A stretch of DNA of 64,000 bases from Rhizobium bangladeshense. Its GTDB lineage: Bacteria > Pseudomonadota > Alphaproteobacteria > Rhizobiales > Rhizobiaceae. The notes under the pieces were generated by a model. The model had not been told where the DNA came from, made no database searches, and saw nothing but the letters and a program-made list of their open reading frames with translations. The stretch spans positions 62,001-126,000 of the forward strand of contig NZ_LYPL01000002.1 in the NCBI RefSeq assembly GCF_001662075.1, given 5' to 3'. Shown here in pieces: positions 43,791 to 52,070 of the stretch (within the stretch, counting starts at the first letter, position 1; each line of letters starts with the position of its first letter). Position numbers and translations under genes: made by a program.

Positions 43791-43965
43791 GAGCTTGTGG
43801 CAAACGCATTCTTTATGGTTCGGCGGTGTCCTCTATCGCGCGCGCCACCCATGAGCCTCTTCCGACAGGACGGCAAGGTATAACCACCTCCTATAGTAGA
43901 TATGTAACGTGATTACCGGTCTGTGGTAGTGTCCCGCCATTCCCATCGAAAAGACTGTAGCTGCC

Positions 43966-44491
43966 ATGAGAAATCCGTTCCGCCGAGAGCCAAGCTCTGC
44001 CACAACCGGCGCGCTCGCCTATGGCGATGAGAATTTTCTCAAACTCGAACAGTTCCGCATCGACGCGCGTATCGCCAAGCGGGTCCCCCCGGTCCAGGGA
44101 GAAGCAGGACATGGTTGGTACGGGGGAGAGCCGAGGATGCCCTCGTATTTCTCGTGGCCGGTCGGACCGGACGGCGAGCCGCTGATTTTCGTGGCGCAAC
44201 TGGATTGCCGTGCGTTCCCCGCGGGACTATGGGGCGGCGCCCCTGGAATACTTCAATGCGCAGATGTATTACAGCGCCCGCGATCAGAAGAGATTTCGCC
44301 AGGAGAATGCATTGCTCGCGTCCGCATACGCAGCAGAACCACCCTTTGACAGGGACAATGCAGTTCTCCTGCAGCTATTCCCGGACGCGATCTTCGGCTG
44401 GGGCTGGGGCCGGCACCTGACACTGATCGTTCCGCGCCATGAACTGGCCCAAGGCAGCTTCGAGAACATTCGCGTCGTCATAAACGGTTGA
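43966..44491 (+). pseudogene. DUF1963-like gene with a frameshift
   Basis: The first frame from ATG 43966 reads MRNPFRREPSSATTGALAYG, then FSWPVGPDGEPLIFVAQLDC and PAGLWGGAP, a typical DUF1963 opening. The matching C-terminal part is in the next frame: PLEYFNAQMYYSARDQKRFR, LLQLFPDAIFGWGWGRHLTL and VPRHELAQGSFENIRVVING, ending at 44491. One extra base near 44235-44245 joins them. DUF1963 proteins have unknown function. The gene is probably dead, unless the break is a sequencing error. Confidence 0.72.
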
Positions 44492-44544
44492 GCACCGCCT
44501 GTTGTCGTTGGCTCAGCACCGTTGGAGCCGCCGGCGAACATCTG

Positions 44545-44625
44545 TCGCTCAAATTGGCTCAGAGTTCGGCTTGGACCTGGATCCTCGCCGGCGGATGGCT
44601 GGTTGCCAGCGGCGGTTTTCGCTGA
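44545..44625 (+). pseudogene. C-terminal remnant of a short-chain dehydrogenase
   Basis: The forward strand reads LAQSSAWTWILAGGWLVASG followed by GFR and TGA at 44623-44625. This resembles the end of SDR enzymes, including the intact one ending at 39862 (SDDARWLTGERLAASGGFR). Only about 25 codons remain. Confidence 0.5.
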
Positions 44626-44687
44626 GAATCGAGTGGGGCGCGCTCTTTCTCGAGCGTGCGCACGGTTATTGGCACAAGGTTCACGTC

Positions 44688-44790
44688 ACCCCCCATCGTC
44701 CTCGGGCTTCACCCGAGGACCCACCCGGCCTCCTCGGCTGCGGCCATGGATTCCAGGCTCAAGGCCTGGAATGACGGAGGTTGGGGAGGG
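44688..44790. repeat. Palindromic mosaic repeat, copy 10
   Basis: Full element with a slightly changed left hairpin (GTCCTCGGGCTTCACCCGAGGAC) and a perfect right stem. Confidence 0.9.
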
Positions 44791-44854
44791 GCATCGGCAT
44801 GAGGCGCAACGCCGCTGCTGTTGCATCACCCGTCGCTGGATTTGCCACAAGCTT

Positions 44855-44955
44855 ACCCCACGCTCCGTCGTCCTCGGGCTTGACCCGAGGACCCATGCTC
44901 GTCTGGTCGACTGCGGCCATGGATTCCAGGCTCAGGGCCTGGAATGATGGAGGCG
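44855..44955. repeat. Palindromic mosaic repeat, copy 11
   Basis: Full element. The end reads GATGATGGAGG rather than GATGACGGAGG. The recurrent module of about 75 bases lies between copies 10 and 11. Confidence 0.9.
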
Positions 44956-45037
44956 TCGTGCATGGCGCAAGACATCCCATCCGCCTTGGCGCGCCCTTTC
45001 TCCGCTCTAACTCTGCAGCAGGCATGGAGGAAGACGA

Positions 45038-45388
45038 ATGAAAATCCGGAAATTCACGAAAGCCGATGTCGCGCTGGAGCGCTCGCCCGGCCAGGAGGGC
45101 GACATCTTCGTGGGCAATCTCGTCGACGAGCGGCATGGCGGGCCGATCACTATCGGTTACGGACGCTACGCCCCCGGCCAGAGCCTGACCGAAACGATTG
45201 ATGTCGACGACGTCATGATCGTTCTGGAAGGGCGGCTTTCGGTTTCGACGGAGGCAGGAACGGTGAGCGCCCGGCCGGGCGAGATCGTCTATATGCCGAA
45301 GGGCGAGACGGTGACGATCCGCTCGCATGAGGAGGGCGCATTCACCGCCTATGTCACTTATCCCCATTGGCGGCCGGCCCATTCGTAA
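45038..45388 (+). CDS. EutQ-like cupin domain protein
   Basis: 116 residues. GGAGGAAG stands upstream of ATG 45038. A single cupin barrel is indicated by GRYAPGQSLTETIDVDDVMI, VLEGRLSVSTEAGTVSARPG and EIVYMPKGETVTIRSHEEGA. The typical cupin histidines are mostly replaced, as in EutQ-like members, so metal binding is uncertain. EutQ takes part in ethanolamine use in enterobacteria, but no eut genes are near, so the role here is open. Confidence 0.85.
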   Translation: MKIRKFTKADVALERSPGQEGDIFVGNLVDERHGGPITIGYGRYAPGQSLTETIDVDDVMIVLEGRLSVSTEAGTVSARPGEIVYMPKGETVTIRSHEEGAFTAYVTYPHWRPAHS

Positions 45389-45508
45389 GCCGCAAGGTGA
45401 CGAAAGCGTTTCCCGGCGGCGCTGATTGATTTCCAGGTGGCGACGTTGCCGGATTGACCGCACGGCGATGTTGCAGAGATTTCTGTCTGTCGGCAACGAG
45501 AGGTTGGC

Positions 45509-45853
45509 ATGGCTATCGCGAGCCTACCTGCACCACCCTATTACGTCGTCTGCTTCTCATCGCAACGAACGGAGGTCGAAGACGGCTACGGTGACGTCGG
45601 CGCTGCGATGGTGGAGTTGGCAAAACAGCAGCCCGGATTTCTGGGTTTCGAAAGCGCCCGCCGTGCCGACGGTTTCGGCATCATCAACTCTTATTGGCGG
45701 GACGAGGAAAGCATCCGGGCATGGAAAGCGGTCCTCGATCACGTCGAAGCGCAACGCCGGGGCCGGGCAGACTGGTATGAGCGTTACGAAATCCGTGTCG
45801 CGCTCGTTCAACGCGCTTATGGATTTGAAGCGGAAGCCGTCGCACTGCGATGA
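45509..45853 (+). CDS. Antibiotic biosynthesis monooxygenase (ABM) domain protein
   Basis: 114 residues. The dimeric alpha/beta barrel pattern is visible: YYVVCFSSQRTEVEDGYGDV, MVELAKQQPGFLGFESARRA, and DGFGIINSYWRDEESIRAWK. Bacterial ABM proteins include haem-degrading and quinol monooxygenases, but many lack known substrates. It stands between the cupin gene and a divergent hydrolase, ending 35 bases before the hydrolase stop. Confidence 0.9.
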   Translation: MAIASLPAPPYYVVCFSSQRTEVEDGYGDVGAAMVELAKQQPGFLGFESARRADGFGIINSYWRDEESIRAWKAVLDHVEAQRRGRADWYERYEIRVALVQRAYGFEAEAVALR

Positions 45854-45887
45854 GATTCGCCCCAGGCGGGTGCCGTCCGTGACGGAT

Positions 45888-46700
45888 TCAAGGCCGGTTT
45901 TCTTCCAGCGCTTCCACGAAACGGATGACATCGCCGACCATGTTATCGTCGAAGATATCGTTGTGACCCGCACCGTCATAGATCACCATCTGCTTGGGCT
46001 CGGGTGCGATGCTGTATAGCGCCTCGCCTGAAGAAAGCGGGATGCTGTCGTCAAGCCGGCCGTGGAGGAACAACTTCGGTTGTCTGACTTTGCCGATGTT
46101 GAGGTCCGAGCGGAAGGGATCCTTGAGAAGAACCGCGACCGGAAGGAACCGATAACGTGCCTGAGCAACCGACAGAACCGACAGGTACGGAGACACAAGA
46201 ATGACGCCCACGGCCGGCCTGTTCGCGGCCGTATGGACGGCAACGCCGGTGCCGAGTGAGCGGCCCAGCACAACGATGCCGCTTCCGGCGTGCGCCGAGA
46301 GCCAGTCGAACGCGGCGATGCCGTCCGTCAGCAGCCCCTGCTCGCTGGGTGCGCCGGTCGATCCGGGATAGCCGCGATAGGAAATCGCCAGCAATCCAAT
46401 TCTCCGCGCGGCCAGCGCCCGTGCGAGAAACGCGTAATTGTCGACGCGGTCACCGTTTCCGAAAAAGAGCAGCACACAGGGCTTGTCGCTGTCGCCCTGG
46501 CTGTACAGTCCATGAAGCATCTCGCCGTCAGGCGTCTTGACGTGGATCGTCTCGCCCCAGTTCGCGCCCTGGAGAAGAGGAGCGGCGCCGGCGCCGGGAT
46601 AAAGCAGGGACCGCTGGGAAAAAAAGACCAGGGCCACGACCGCTATGTAGGCGATGGCCGCCATCAGCGGCAAGATCAGCAAGTACCTTGTAGCGCTCAC
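45888..46700 (-). CDS. Membrane-anchored alpha/beta hydrolase (BEM46/YfhR-like)
   Basis: 270 residues from GTG 46700; the frame extends to an ATG at 46796, but that part is Cys- and Arg-rich without coding character, so the true start is uncertain. An N-terminal membrane segment (ATRYLLILPLMAAIAYIAVV) precedes the hydrolase domain. Motifs: CVLLFFGNGDRVDNYAFLAR, ISYRGYPGSTGAPSEQGLL, the nucleophile elbow VVLGRSLGTGVA, LFLHGRLDDSIPL with the acid and YDGAGHNDIFD with the histidine. All three catalytic residues are present. The fold matches the BEM46-like family of unknown substrate. Confidence 0.87.
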   Translation of the reverse strand: MSATRYLLILPLMAAIAYIAVVALVFFSQRSLLYPGAGAAPLLQGANWGETIHVKTPDGEMLHGLYSQGDSDKPCVLLFFGNGDRVDNYAFLARALAARRIGLLAISYRGYPGSTGAPSEQGLLTDGIAAFDWLSAHAGSGIVVLGRSLGTGVAVHTAANRPAVGVILVSPYLSVLSVAQARYRFLPVAVLLKDPFRSDLNIGKVRQPKLFLHGRLDDSIPLSSGEALYSIAPEPKQMVIYDGAGHNDIFDDNMVGDVIRFVEALEENRP

Positions 46701-46870
46701 GAAGAATGGACCCACTGTTTGGCAATGCCCGGAACGTTTCGCAACCGCGGCCCGTTGCGGCGTGGTGTGCTCAGCGCGGCGGCAATATTTGCACAAAGCC
46801 TTCCGATGGAGAAGAGGTCGAGACGCGTAACGCCTTCACGCTTCGCAAAAGGCCCTGCGCTTATGGCTTC

Positions 46871-47476
46871 TCAGGCTGGGAAAGGGTTTCGCCACGCATC
46901 CAGTTCTTCAAGCCGTCCGTACCACCTTTGAATATGGGGGAACTCGGCGAGTGGAATATCGGCGACGGCTGCATAAGGAAGTGCGGCGGCCAGTGCGAAA
47001 TCCGCAACGGTCAGCGCCTTCCCGACGGCGACGCTATTGGTGGCCAAATGATCGTCGAGCACGCGACCATGCAGCCGAAAACTCGCCTTTGCGCCTTCGA
47101 TCACCGCCACGTCAGGCTCGCCGCCGAACAATGGCTTGATCAGGGTTTCAAACCACAGCGTTGCCCCGTGCAGGGTGAAATGACTGGCATCCCAGCTCAA
47201 CCAGCGCAGTACGTCGATCTGCCGGTGGTCATGCGGCCAGAAATCCGATGCGACGCTGTCGGACAGTCTGCACATGATGGCGTTCGCTTCCCATAGGGTC
47301 CCGGCAGCATCCTGCAGCACCGGGACTTTGCCGTTCGGGTTCAGCGCCAGGAATTCTGCGCTGCGCTGTTCTCCGCCTGCCAGGTCAACCCTGACGAACT
47401 CGACGTCGGCTTGCAGAAAGCGCGCGGCGGCGCAGGCCTTGCGGGGATTGAGCGTCTCGCAATAATAGAGCTTCAT
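46871..47476 (-). CDS. Glutathione S-transferase
   Basis: 201 residues from ATG 47476 (MKLYYCETLNPRKACAAARF); another in-frame ATG lies five codons earlier. The thioredoxin-like N-domain has the cis-proline in NGKVPVLQDAAGTLWEANAI, with Glu-Ala following as in glutathione binding, and the helical C-domain ends EFPHIQRWYGRLEELDAWRN. Catalytic residue is probably in the NPRKA region. It sits directly downstream of an SRPBCC gene and an ArsR gene, overlapping or abutting them, so all three share a transcript. A decayed copy of its 3' end is at 43092-43190. Confidence 0.92.
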   Translation of the reverse strand: MKLYYCETLNPRKACAAARFLQADVEFVRVDLAGGEQRSAEFLALNPNGKVPVLQDAAGTLWEANAIMCRLSDSVASDFWPHDHRQIDVLRWLSWDASHFTLHGATLWFETLIKPLFGGEPDVAVIEGAKASFRLHGRVLDDHLATNSVAVGKALTVADFALAAALPYAAVADIPLAEFPHIQRWYGRLEELDAWRNPFPA

Positions 47477-47483
47477 CGCCGCC

Positions 47484-47969
47484 TTACGCATGGTTCCGCC
47501 CTTCGGATTCAGTCCCGACAAAAGCGCTCAATCGCTCGAAACTTTCCGACCAGCCGGTTTCATGGCCCGCAAGGGACGATGCGCTTTCGAACCCACTTTG
47601 GCGGAAGGTCATTTCCGTGCCTCCGTCACTTTCCCTGAAGGTGATGGTGACGAGTGTTTCGGGACTGGTTTGCCCGGTTCCGCGCTCCCAGGCATGGGTG
47701 AAGACAAGCCTGTGCGGCGGCTCGACCTCCAGATATTTTCCGCCGACCCAATGCTCTTCTCCATCCGGTGCAATCAGGCAGGCGCGGTGTCTGCCGCCGG
47801 GCCAGGCTTCAAGTCTGTCGCCCACCGCCTTAAAACCGTGAGGACCACACCATTGCACCAAGGCTTTCGGGTCGGTCCATGCTCTGAAAACGAGATCGCA
47901 TGGGGCATTAAACCTTCGCACAAGAACGAGGTCGCGGCTGGTATCGGTGTCGGTCTCCGGATTAGTCAT
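47484..47969 (-). CDS. SRPBCC (AHSA1-like) family protein
   Basis: 161 residues from ATG 47969. AHSA1-type pattern: LVLVRRFNAPCDLVFRAWTD, PKALVQWCGPHGFKAVGDRL, and FRQSGFESASSLAGHETGWS near the end. These single-domain proteins have a deep hydrophobic cavity and are usually encoded after an ArsR-type regulator, as here: the ArsR gene overlaps the start by eight bases. Ligand unknown. The GST gene follows at once. Confidence 0.92.
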   Translation of the reverse strand: MTNPETDTDTSRDLVLVRRFNAPCDLVFRAWTDPKALVQWCGPHGFKAVGDRLEAWPGGRHRACLIAPDGEEHWVGGKYLEVEPPHRLVFTHAWERGTGQTSPETLVTITFRESDGGTEMTFRQSGFESASSLAGHETGWSESFERLSAFVGTESEGRNHA

Positions 47970-48294
47970 TTTCGTATCCTTGTACCTTGGACAGATAGTC
48001 ATCGAGACGATCGAAGCTTTGGTCCCAGAAGCGTGTGTAATCGGCGATCCAATCCGCAATCGTCTTCAGCGCGGCCGGCTCGAGGACGCGCGGACGCGAA
48101 TTGGCTTCACGGCCGGAGCGGATCAATCCGGCTTGTTCCAGGACTTTAAGATGCTTTGATATGGCGGGCTGAGACAACGCGAAGGGATCAGCGAGTTCGG
48201 CCACGGTCGCCTTGCCCTTCGCAAGACGCCCGAGAATTGCTCGCCTGGTGGGGTCGGCGAGCGCGGAAAAAATCGCATCGAGCTGGTCATCCAT
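47962..48294 (-). CDS. ArsR family transcriptional regulator
   Basis: 110 residues: MDDQLDAIFSALADPTRRAI, KATVAELADPFALSQPAISK and HLKVLEQAGLIRSGREANSR, a standard winged helix without metal-binding cysteines. It ends within the SRPBCC gene start (eight-base overlap), so translation is coupled. A near-palindrome upstream at 48312-48329 is the probable binding site. Confidence 0.94.
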   Translation of the reverse strand: MDDQLDAIFSALADPTRRAILGRLAKGKATVAELADPFALSQPAISKHLKVLEQAGLIRSGREANSRPRVLEPAALKTIADWIADYTRFWDQSFDRLDDYLSKVQGYEND

Positions 48295-48311
48295 ATATCA
48301 CCATTTAGCTA

Positions 48312-48329
48312 TATAGCCATATGGATATA
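48312..48329. promoter_or_regulatory. Near-palindromic operator before the ArsR gene
   Basis: TATAGCCATATGGATATA centres on CCATATGG and is symmetrical except for one base pair. It is 18 bases upstream of the ArsR start codon in very AT-rich sequence, so it probably overlaps the promoter. Confidence 0.6.
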
Positions 48330-48411
48330 TTCTCGACGGCGAGATGTCAAAGGGAATTTGGGCCGGGTGGGCAACAGGCCCGGCCGCCCTTTCGCGGGAG
48401 CCGTCCCAGCC

Positions 48412-48828
48412 TCACATCGGCGGCATCTTTTCGAATTTCGGTACCTCCGGGTCGAGCTTGTCCCAGGCATGGCCGCGTATAGTGTAGGTCACCAGCTGCG
48501 TCTGGTAGCGCTCGGGCTCGTCGAGGCTGGCGGCGTGGATGGTGAAGAAGTCAGGCATATAGGAGAAGGTCAGATAAACAGGCGCGCCGCAGGTGGGGCA
48601 GAAGCCGCGCGTCTTGACGTTGCCGTTGTCGGCGACCATTTGCCAATGGCTGGCTTGGCCTTCGAGCTTCACCGCCTGCCGGCTCGGGAAGGTCAGGTAG
48701 GATCCGTGGCCGGTGCCGCTCGTGCGCTGGCAGTCGCGGCACTGGCAGTCGTTCATTGCGATCGGCTCGGCCGAGATTTCGTAATGAATGGCGCCGCATG
48801 CGCAACCGCCGGTAAAGGGCTTGCTCAT
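48412..48828 (-). CDS. GFA/CENP-V family zinc-binding protein
   Basis: 138 residues with AGGAGAG before the ATG at 48828. Zinc ligands: GGCACGAIHYEIS, MNDCQCRDCQRTSGTGHGSY, and RGFCPTCGAPVYLTFSYMPD. The family binds two zincs in a beta fold; activity is mostly unknown. It lies between two ArsR-SRPBCC modules on the same strand and follows the second module's SRPBCC gene by 42 bases, so it may belong to that transcript. Confidence 0.93.
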   Translation of the reverse strand: MSKPFTGGCACGAIHYEISAEPIAMNDCQCRDCQRTSGTGHGSYLTFPSRQAVKLEGQASHWQMVADNGNVKTRGFCPTCGAPVYLTFSYMPDFFTIHAASLDEPERYQTQLVTYTIRGHAWDKLDPEVPKFEKMPPM

Positions 48829-48870
48829 CTCTTCTCTCCTGTTTGTGATGATGGGACGCGACGCGCCGTT

Positions 48871-49335
48871 TCAGTCGGTGTCGCCGGCAAGGGCGCCGAT
48901 ATTCATGACGACCTTTTTCCAGCCTTCGCCCATTTTCCGGTAGGCCGTTTCGTTCTTCGGCAGCACGAAGCCGGAATGGATGAGGCGCAGCCGCGTGCCG
49001 TTTTCTGCCGGCGACAGGAGGAAAGTGACCACCGTATTGAGCGGCGAGCCATAGCCGGTGTTTTCAGCATGGCCGCCTTTCCAGGCATAGGAGAGACGCT
49101 CGTTCGGCCTCACCTCCAGCACCTGGCAATGAATGGTGCCGTCCCAGGCGCCGGCCGGCGTCGTCCGGTAGGTGAAGCGCTTGCCCTCGACCGGCTCGAA
49201 ACCCTCCGGCATCATCAGCCAGCGGCCCATCAGATCGGCCGTGGTCAGGGTTTTCCAGAGCGTTTCCGGCGCGTGCGGAAACACCTCGTCGACGACGATT
49301 TCCTGCGTCTCGGGCTTGAATGCGGTCTCGGTCAT
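48871..49335 (-). CDS. SRPBCC (AHSA1-like) family protein
   Basis: 154 residues from ATG 49335. Motifs: IVVDEVFPHAPETLWKTLTT, ADLMGRWLMMPEGFEPVEGK and VVTFLLSPAENGTRLRLIHS, the AHSA1-type ligand-binding fold. The start overlaps the stop of the ArsR gene by four bases (ATGA-type coupling). A frame that runs upstream through the ArsR gene is not coding. Second ArsR-SRPBCC pair in the window; only distantly similar to the first. Confidence 0.92.
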   Translation of the reverse strand: MTETAFKPETQEIVVDEVFPHAPETLWKTLTTADLMGRWLMMPEGFEPVEGKRFTYRTTPAGAWDGTIHCQVLEVRPNERLSYAWKGGHAENTGYGSPLNTVVTFLLSPAENGTRLRLIHSGFVLPKNETAYRKMGEGWKKVVMNIGALAGDTD

Positions 49336-49661
49336 GGATCGATTTCCTTCAGCAAGGTTCTGAGATCGGCAAAGCGCTCGCGCCAGAAGGTGCCGTAATG
49401 GTCCATCCAGTCGACAAGCGGCGCGAGCCCTTCCGGCGCGGCGCGGTAATAGACGTTGCGCCCTTCGGGTCGCTCTGCGACGAGACCGGCCTGCTTCAGC
49501 GCCTTCAGATGCTGCGAGACGGCGCCCTGCGTCACCGGACTTGCCCGTGTCAGCTCGACGACGGTGATCTCCTTGGAAAGGACGATGTTTTCGAACACGG
49601 CCCGCCGCGTGGGATCGGCAAGGGCGCGCATGACTGATGTGACGGAAGCGGTTTCGATCAT
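49332..49661 (-). CDS. ArsR family transcriptional regulator
   Basis: 109 residues: VTSVMRALADPTRRAVFENI, ASPVTQGAVSQHLKALKQAG and LVAERPEGRNVYYRAAPEGL, a complete winged helix of the ArsR/SmtB type lacking obvious metal ligands. It overlaps the SRPBCC gene by four bases. A perfect inverted repeat at 49685-49698 lies 24 bases upstream of the start codon. Confidence 0.94.
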   Translation of the reverse strand: MIETASVTSVMRALADPTRRAVFENIVLSKEITVVELTRASPVTQGAVSQHLKALKQAGLVAERPEGRNVYYRAAPEGLAPLVDWMDHYGTFWRERFADLRTLLKEIDP

Positions 49662-49684
49662 AGGAGATTAAATAGCGCAGGCTA

Positions 49685-49698
49685 ATTGATGAGTCAAT
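49685..49698. promoter_or_regulatory. Inverted-repeat operator before the second ArsR gene
   Basis: ATTGA-TGAG-TCAAT is a perfect 5-base inverted repeat with TAATTG copies on both sides. Position and AT-richness fit an autorepression site. Confidence 0.55.
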
Positions 49699-49818
49699 AC
49701 TAATTGGTTTGGCTCTGGCGTATGGGCCTTTCGCTTCCGCCGGCTTCTCCTGCTCGCGGAACAAAATCCCCATGGCGATGTTGGTATGGCGATAAGCACA
49801 AGACCATGGGAGGAAACC

Positions 49819-50154
49819 ATGCATAAGTCTCTTCAGTTCATATTGGTCGGCCTGGCCGCCATGAGCGGCCTCACCATCGCGCCGACCATTGCCGCCGCGC
49901 AGGATTTGGAATTGCGCCTCGGCCCCGGTGGGGTCGGCGTTTACGACCGAGACCGCGACCGCTACGACCGCTATGACCGCCGCGGGCCACGCGGCTGCGA
50001 TCCCGATGACGCGCTCGACATTGCCCGCAGCGAAGGCCTTCGCCGTGCCCAGATCGTCCGCATGTCGCCGCGCAGCATCGTCGTCCAGGGAATGACGCGC
50101 CGCGGGCCGGAACGGATGGTCTTCGCCAACCGGCGCGGCTGCCCGGAAATCTGA
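49819..50154 (+). CDS. Small exported protein of unknown function
   Basis: 111 residues from ATG 49819 with GGGAGGA upstream. A signal peptide covers about residues 1-27 (MSGLTIAPTIAAAQ). The mature part has a charged repeat-like stretch (YDRDRDRYDRYDRRGPRGCD) and a conserved-looking tail, DDALDIARSEGLRRAQIVRM then PERMVFANRRGCPEI, with two cysteines that may pair. Such proteins are common in Rhizobiaceae and unannotated. A role in the periplasm is likely. Confidence 0.8.
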   Translation: MHKSLQFILVGLAAMSGLTIAPTIAAAQDLELRLGPGGVGVYDRDRDRYDRYDRRGPRGCDPDDALDIARSEGLRRAQIVRMSPRSIVVQGMTRRGPERMVFANRRGCPEI

Positions 50155-50312
50155 CCGTACGAAAATGAAACCGGCCGGACGCTTCGGCGCGACATTGCTT
50201 CTTGCAACGTCGGCTGGCGAGCGTCGACCGAAGCGGTTTTCCCGTCGAATTGCCGAACAACCGATGGAGCGGTTCGCCTGAACCGCGCTGACAATCACCG
50301 GAGGAATGCATC

Positions 50313-50849
50313 ATGATGAGTGGTCAATTGAAGGCGCTTCTCGCCGTTCTTGCCGTTGCCGGCTACCAGAACAGGGACAAGATCAGGGAGGTCCTGCGGG
50401 GTCTCCAGAATCCGCAGCAAGCCGGGGCGGGAGGGCAGCAGCCGGGCGGTCTCGGCGGCCTTCTCGGCGGACTGGCCGGCTCCGGCGGCGGCCTGGGTGG
50501 CCTTCTCGGCGGCCTGACCTCCGGCGGCATCGTCAGCGGCGGTCTCGGCGATCTCCTGAAGACCTTTCAGCAGAACGGCCACGGCGACAAGATGGAATCC
50601 TGGGTGCGCCCCGGCCAGAATGCCGACATCAATGACGGCGAACTCGCCGAAGCCCTCGGCCCGGAAGTTTTGAACGAGATCGCCAGGAATACCGGTCTCT
50701 CGCATCAGGAAATCCTCGGGCGCCTCAGCCGCGATCTGCCGAAGGCCGTCGACGATCTGACGCCGGAAGGGAAAGTGCCGAGCGAAGAGGAGGCGTTCCT
50801 GTCATCGGCGAGCCAGGCGACAAGTTCCGGGCGGCCGAGCGGCGTCTAG
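50313..50849 (+). CDS. YidB family protein (DUF937)
   Basis: 178 residues. After a short N-terminal helix, a Gly-rich segment (GGLGGLLGGLAGSGGGLGGL, about residues 45-75) leads into the DUF937/YidB core: DKMESWVRPGQNADINDGEL, VLNEIARNTGLSHQEILGRL and DLPKAVDDLTPEGKVP. The family is of unknown function and cytoplasmic. Two adjacent ATG codons make the exact start uncertain by one residue. Confidence 0.92.
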   Translation: MMSGQLKALLAVLAVAGYQNRDKIREVLRGLQNPQQAGAGGQQPGGLGGLLGGLAGSGGGLGGLLGGLTSGGIVSGGLGDLLKTFQQNGHGDKMESWVRPGQNADINDGELAEALGPEVLNEIARNTGLSHQEILGRLSRDLPKAVDDLTPEGKVPSEEEAFLSSASQATSSGRPSGV

Positions 50850-50942
50850 GCGCTTTCATTCGGCCGTGCGCGGGCATCGCTGAAAGGCAGTTACGAGATC
50901 GCCACCAGGCTCTTCAGGTTTGGATCGCAGTGATCGCCTCAT

Positions 50943-51040
50943 ACACCGTCTTCCTCGGGCTTGACCCGAGGATCCAAGAACGTCTCCCAGGCCACTGGGT
51001 TTGGATCCCAGCTCAAGGCCTGGGTAACGGAAGGTGGGGT
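50943..51040. repeat. Palindromic mosaic repeat, copy 12
   Basis: Two-hairpin element: left TCCTCGGGCTTGACCCGAGGA, right GGATCCCAGCTCAAGGCCTG with one base lost in the stem and an altered end (GGTAACGGAAGG). Confidence 0.85.
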
Positions 51041-51118
51041 GGCGTGGGTGCCAGACACGGTCGGGACCCGAACATGACATTGGGCGACCGGTTTGGTCTG
51101 CCCTGACACGCAAGAGCT

Positions 51119-51970
51119 CTACTTTCCCAAGTGCTTTCGAAGAAACGTGTACACCGTGCCGATGGATTTTCCTGCGGCGTCGCGATCGTATTTTTCGATA
51201 TGGCCCAATACCCGCTTTCCCCCGGTGAACTCCGGGGCGTCGAAACCGTGATACCTGCCCTTGTAGATATTGAGCTCGATCGGCGGGCCATTGTCACTCA
51301 GACGGGCGAGCCTCTTCTGGCATCGTTCGGGCCGGCTCCAATTATCCCGTTCGCCGATCAGGATCAGGCTCGGCACCGTCGCATCGCCCCGGTCTGCGTC
51401 ACAGGCGGGATAATAGGCAATCGCCGCCCGGAACTTGCGCTCGACAAGTTGCTCGAAGCCTCCGGTTTTTGTTGCATCCAGCGTTGTGGTGCCGCCTGCC
51501 GAAAAGCCCATCAATGCGACGCGCCCGGCATCGACGAAGCCTGATTTCGACAGGAAATCCAAAGCGCCATAGGCGTCAAAGGCGCGATCGGGGACATGGC
51601 TTCGACAGGGATCCTTGATATTGCGGGTGGTGAAGCTGTCGACAACAAGCACGACATAACCCCATGAGACCAGCCGCTTCGGCCAAAGCTCCCTGACGCT
51701 CGCACGCATGTGATCGCATCCATGCATGACAACGATTGCCGGGAAGGGGCCATCGCCCTTGGGGCGGGAAAGATATCCGAGCAACGGCGTGCCCTGCGGC
51801 TGCGGGAGAATGTCGCCCTGTTCGAGAGCCTTGCGGATTCGAAATGGGCTCAGCTTCACCGGCGTGCTTTCGAACCGCACCAATTCCTCGGCATTGGCGG
51901 GCTTCTCGGACGGGGGGAGCCCAAGACAAGCGACGAGGCAAAGAAGAAGTCGCGAGATAGTGGTTTTCAC
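51119..51970 (-). CDS. Exported dienelactone hydrolase-family protein
   Basis: 283 residues from GTG 51970, chosen for the strong GGAGGAG upstream; an in-frame ATG 11 codons earlier lacks one. A signal peptide covers about residues 1-27 (SRLLLCLVACLGLPPSEKPA). Hydrolase motifs: FPAIVVMHGCDHMRASVREL, the elbow VALMGFSAGGTTTLDATKTG with Ser, a PSLILIGERDNWS acid strand, and YKGRYHGFDAPEF with His. The catalytic set is Ser-Asp-His rather than Cys-Asp-His. Substrate unknown. Confidence 0.88.
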   Translation of the reverse strand: MKTTISRLLLCLVACLGLPPSEKPANAEELVRFESTPVKLSPFRIRKALEQGDILPQPQGTPLLGYLSRPKGDGPFPAIVVMHGCDHMRASVRELWPKRLVSWGYVVLVVDSFTTRNIKDPCRSHVPDRAFDAYGALDFLSKSGFVDAGRVALMGFSAGGTTTLDATKTGGFEQLVERKFRAAIAYYPACDADRGDATVPSLILIGERDNWSRPERCQKRLARLSDNGPPIELNIYKGRYHGFDAPEFTGGKRVLGHIEKYDRDAAGKSIGTVYTFLRKHLGK

Positions 51971-52070
51971 AGACTCCTCCACCTGTGATCGACAGCCTGC
52001 CAACCAATATAGGACTCGCTCGCTCTGGATGGTATCGCCTGGCGCCTAAGTTCATTCAACGCCCGCATTC

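Noticed and set aside
43195..44955. Regularly recurring repeats that might suggest a CRISPR array
   Set aside because: Units are about 100 bases, palindromic with two hairpins, unevenly spaced and themselves separated by a repeated module; no cas genes are near.
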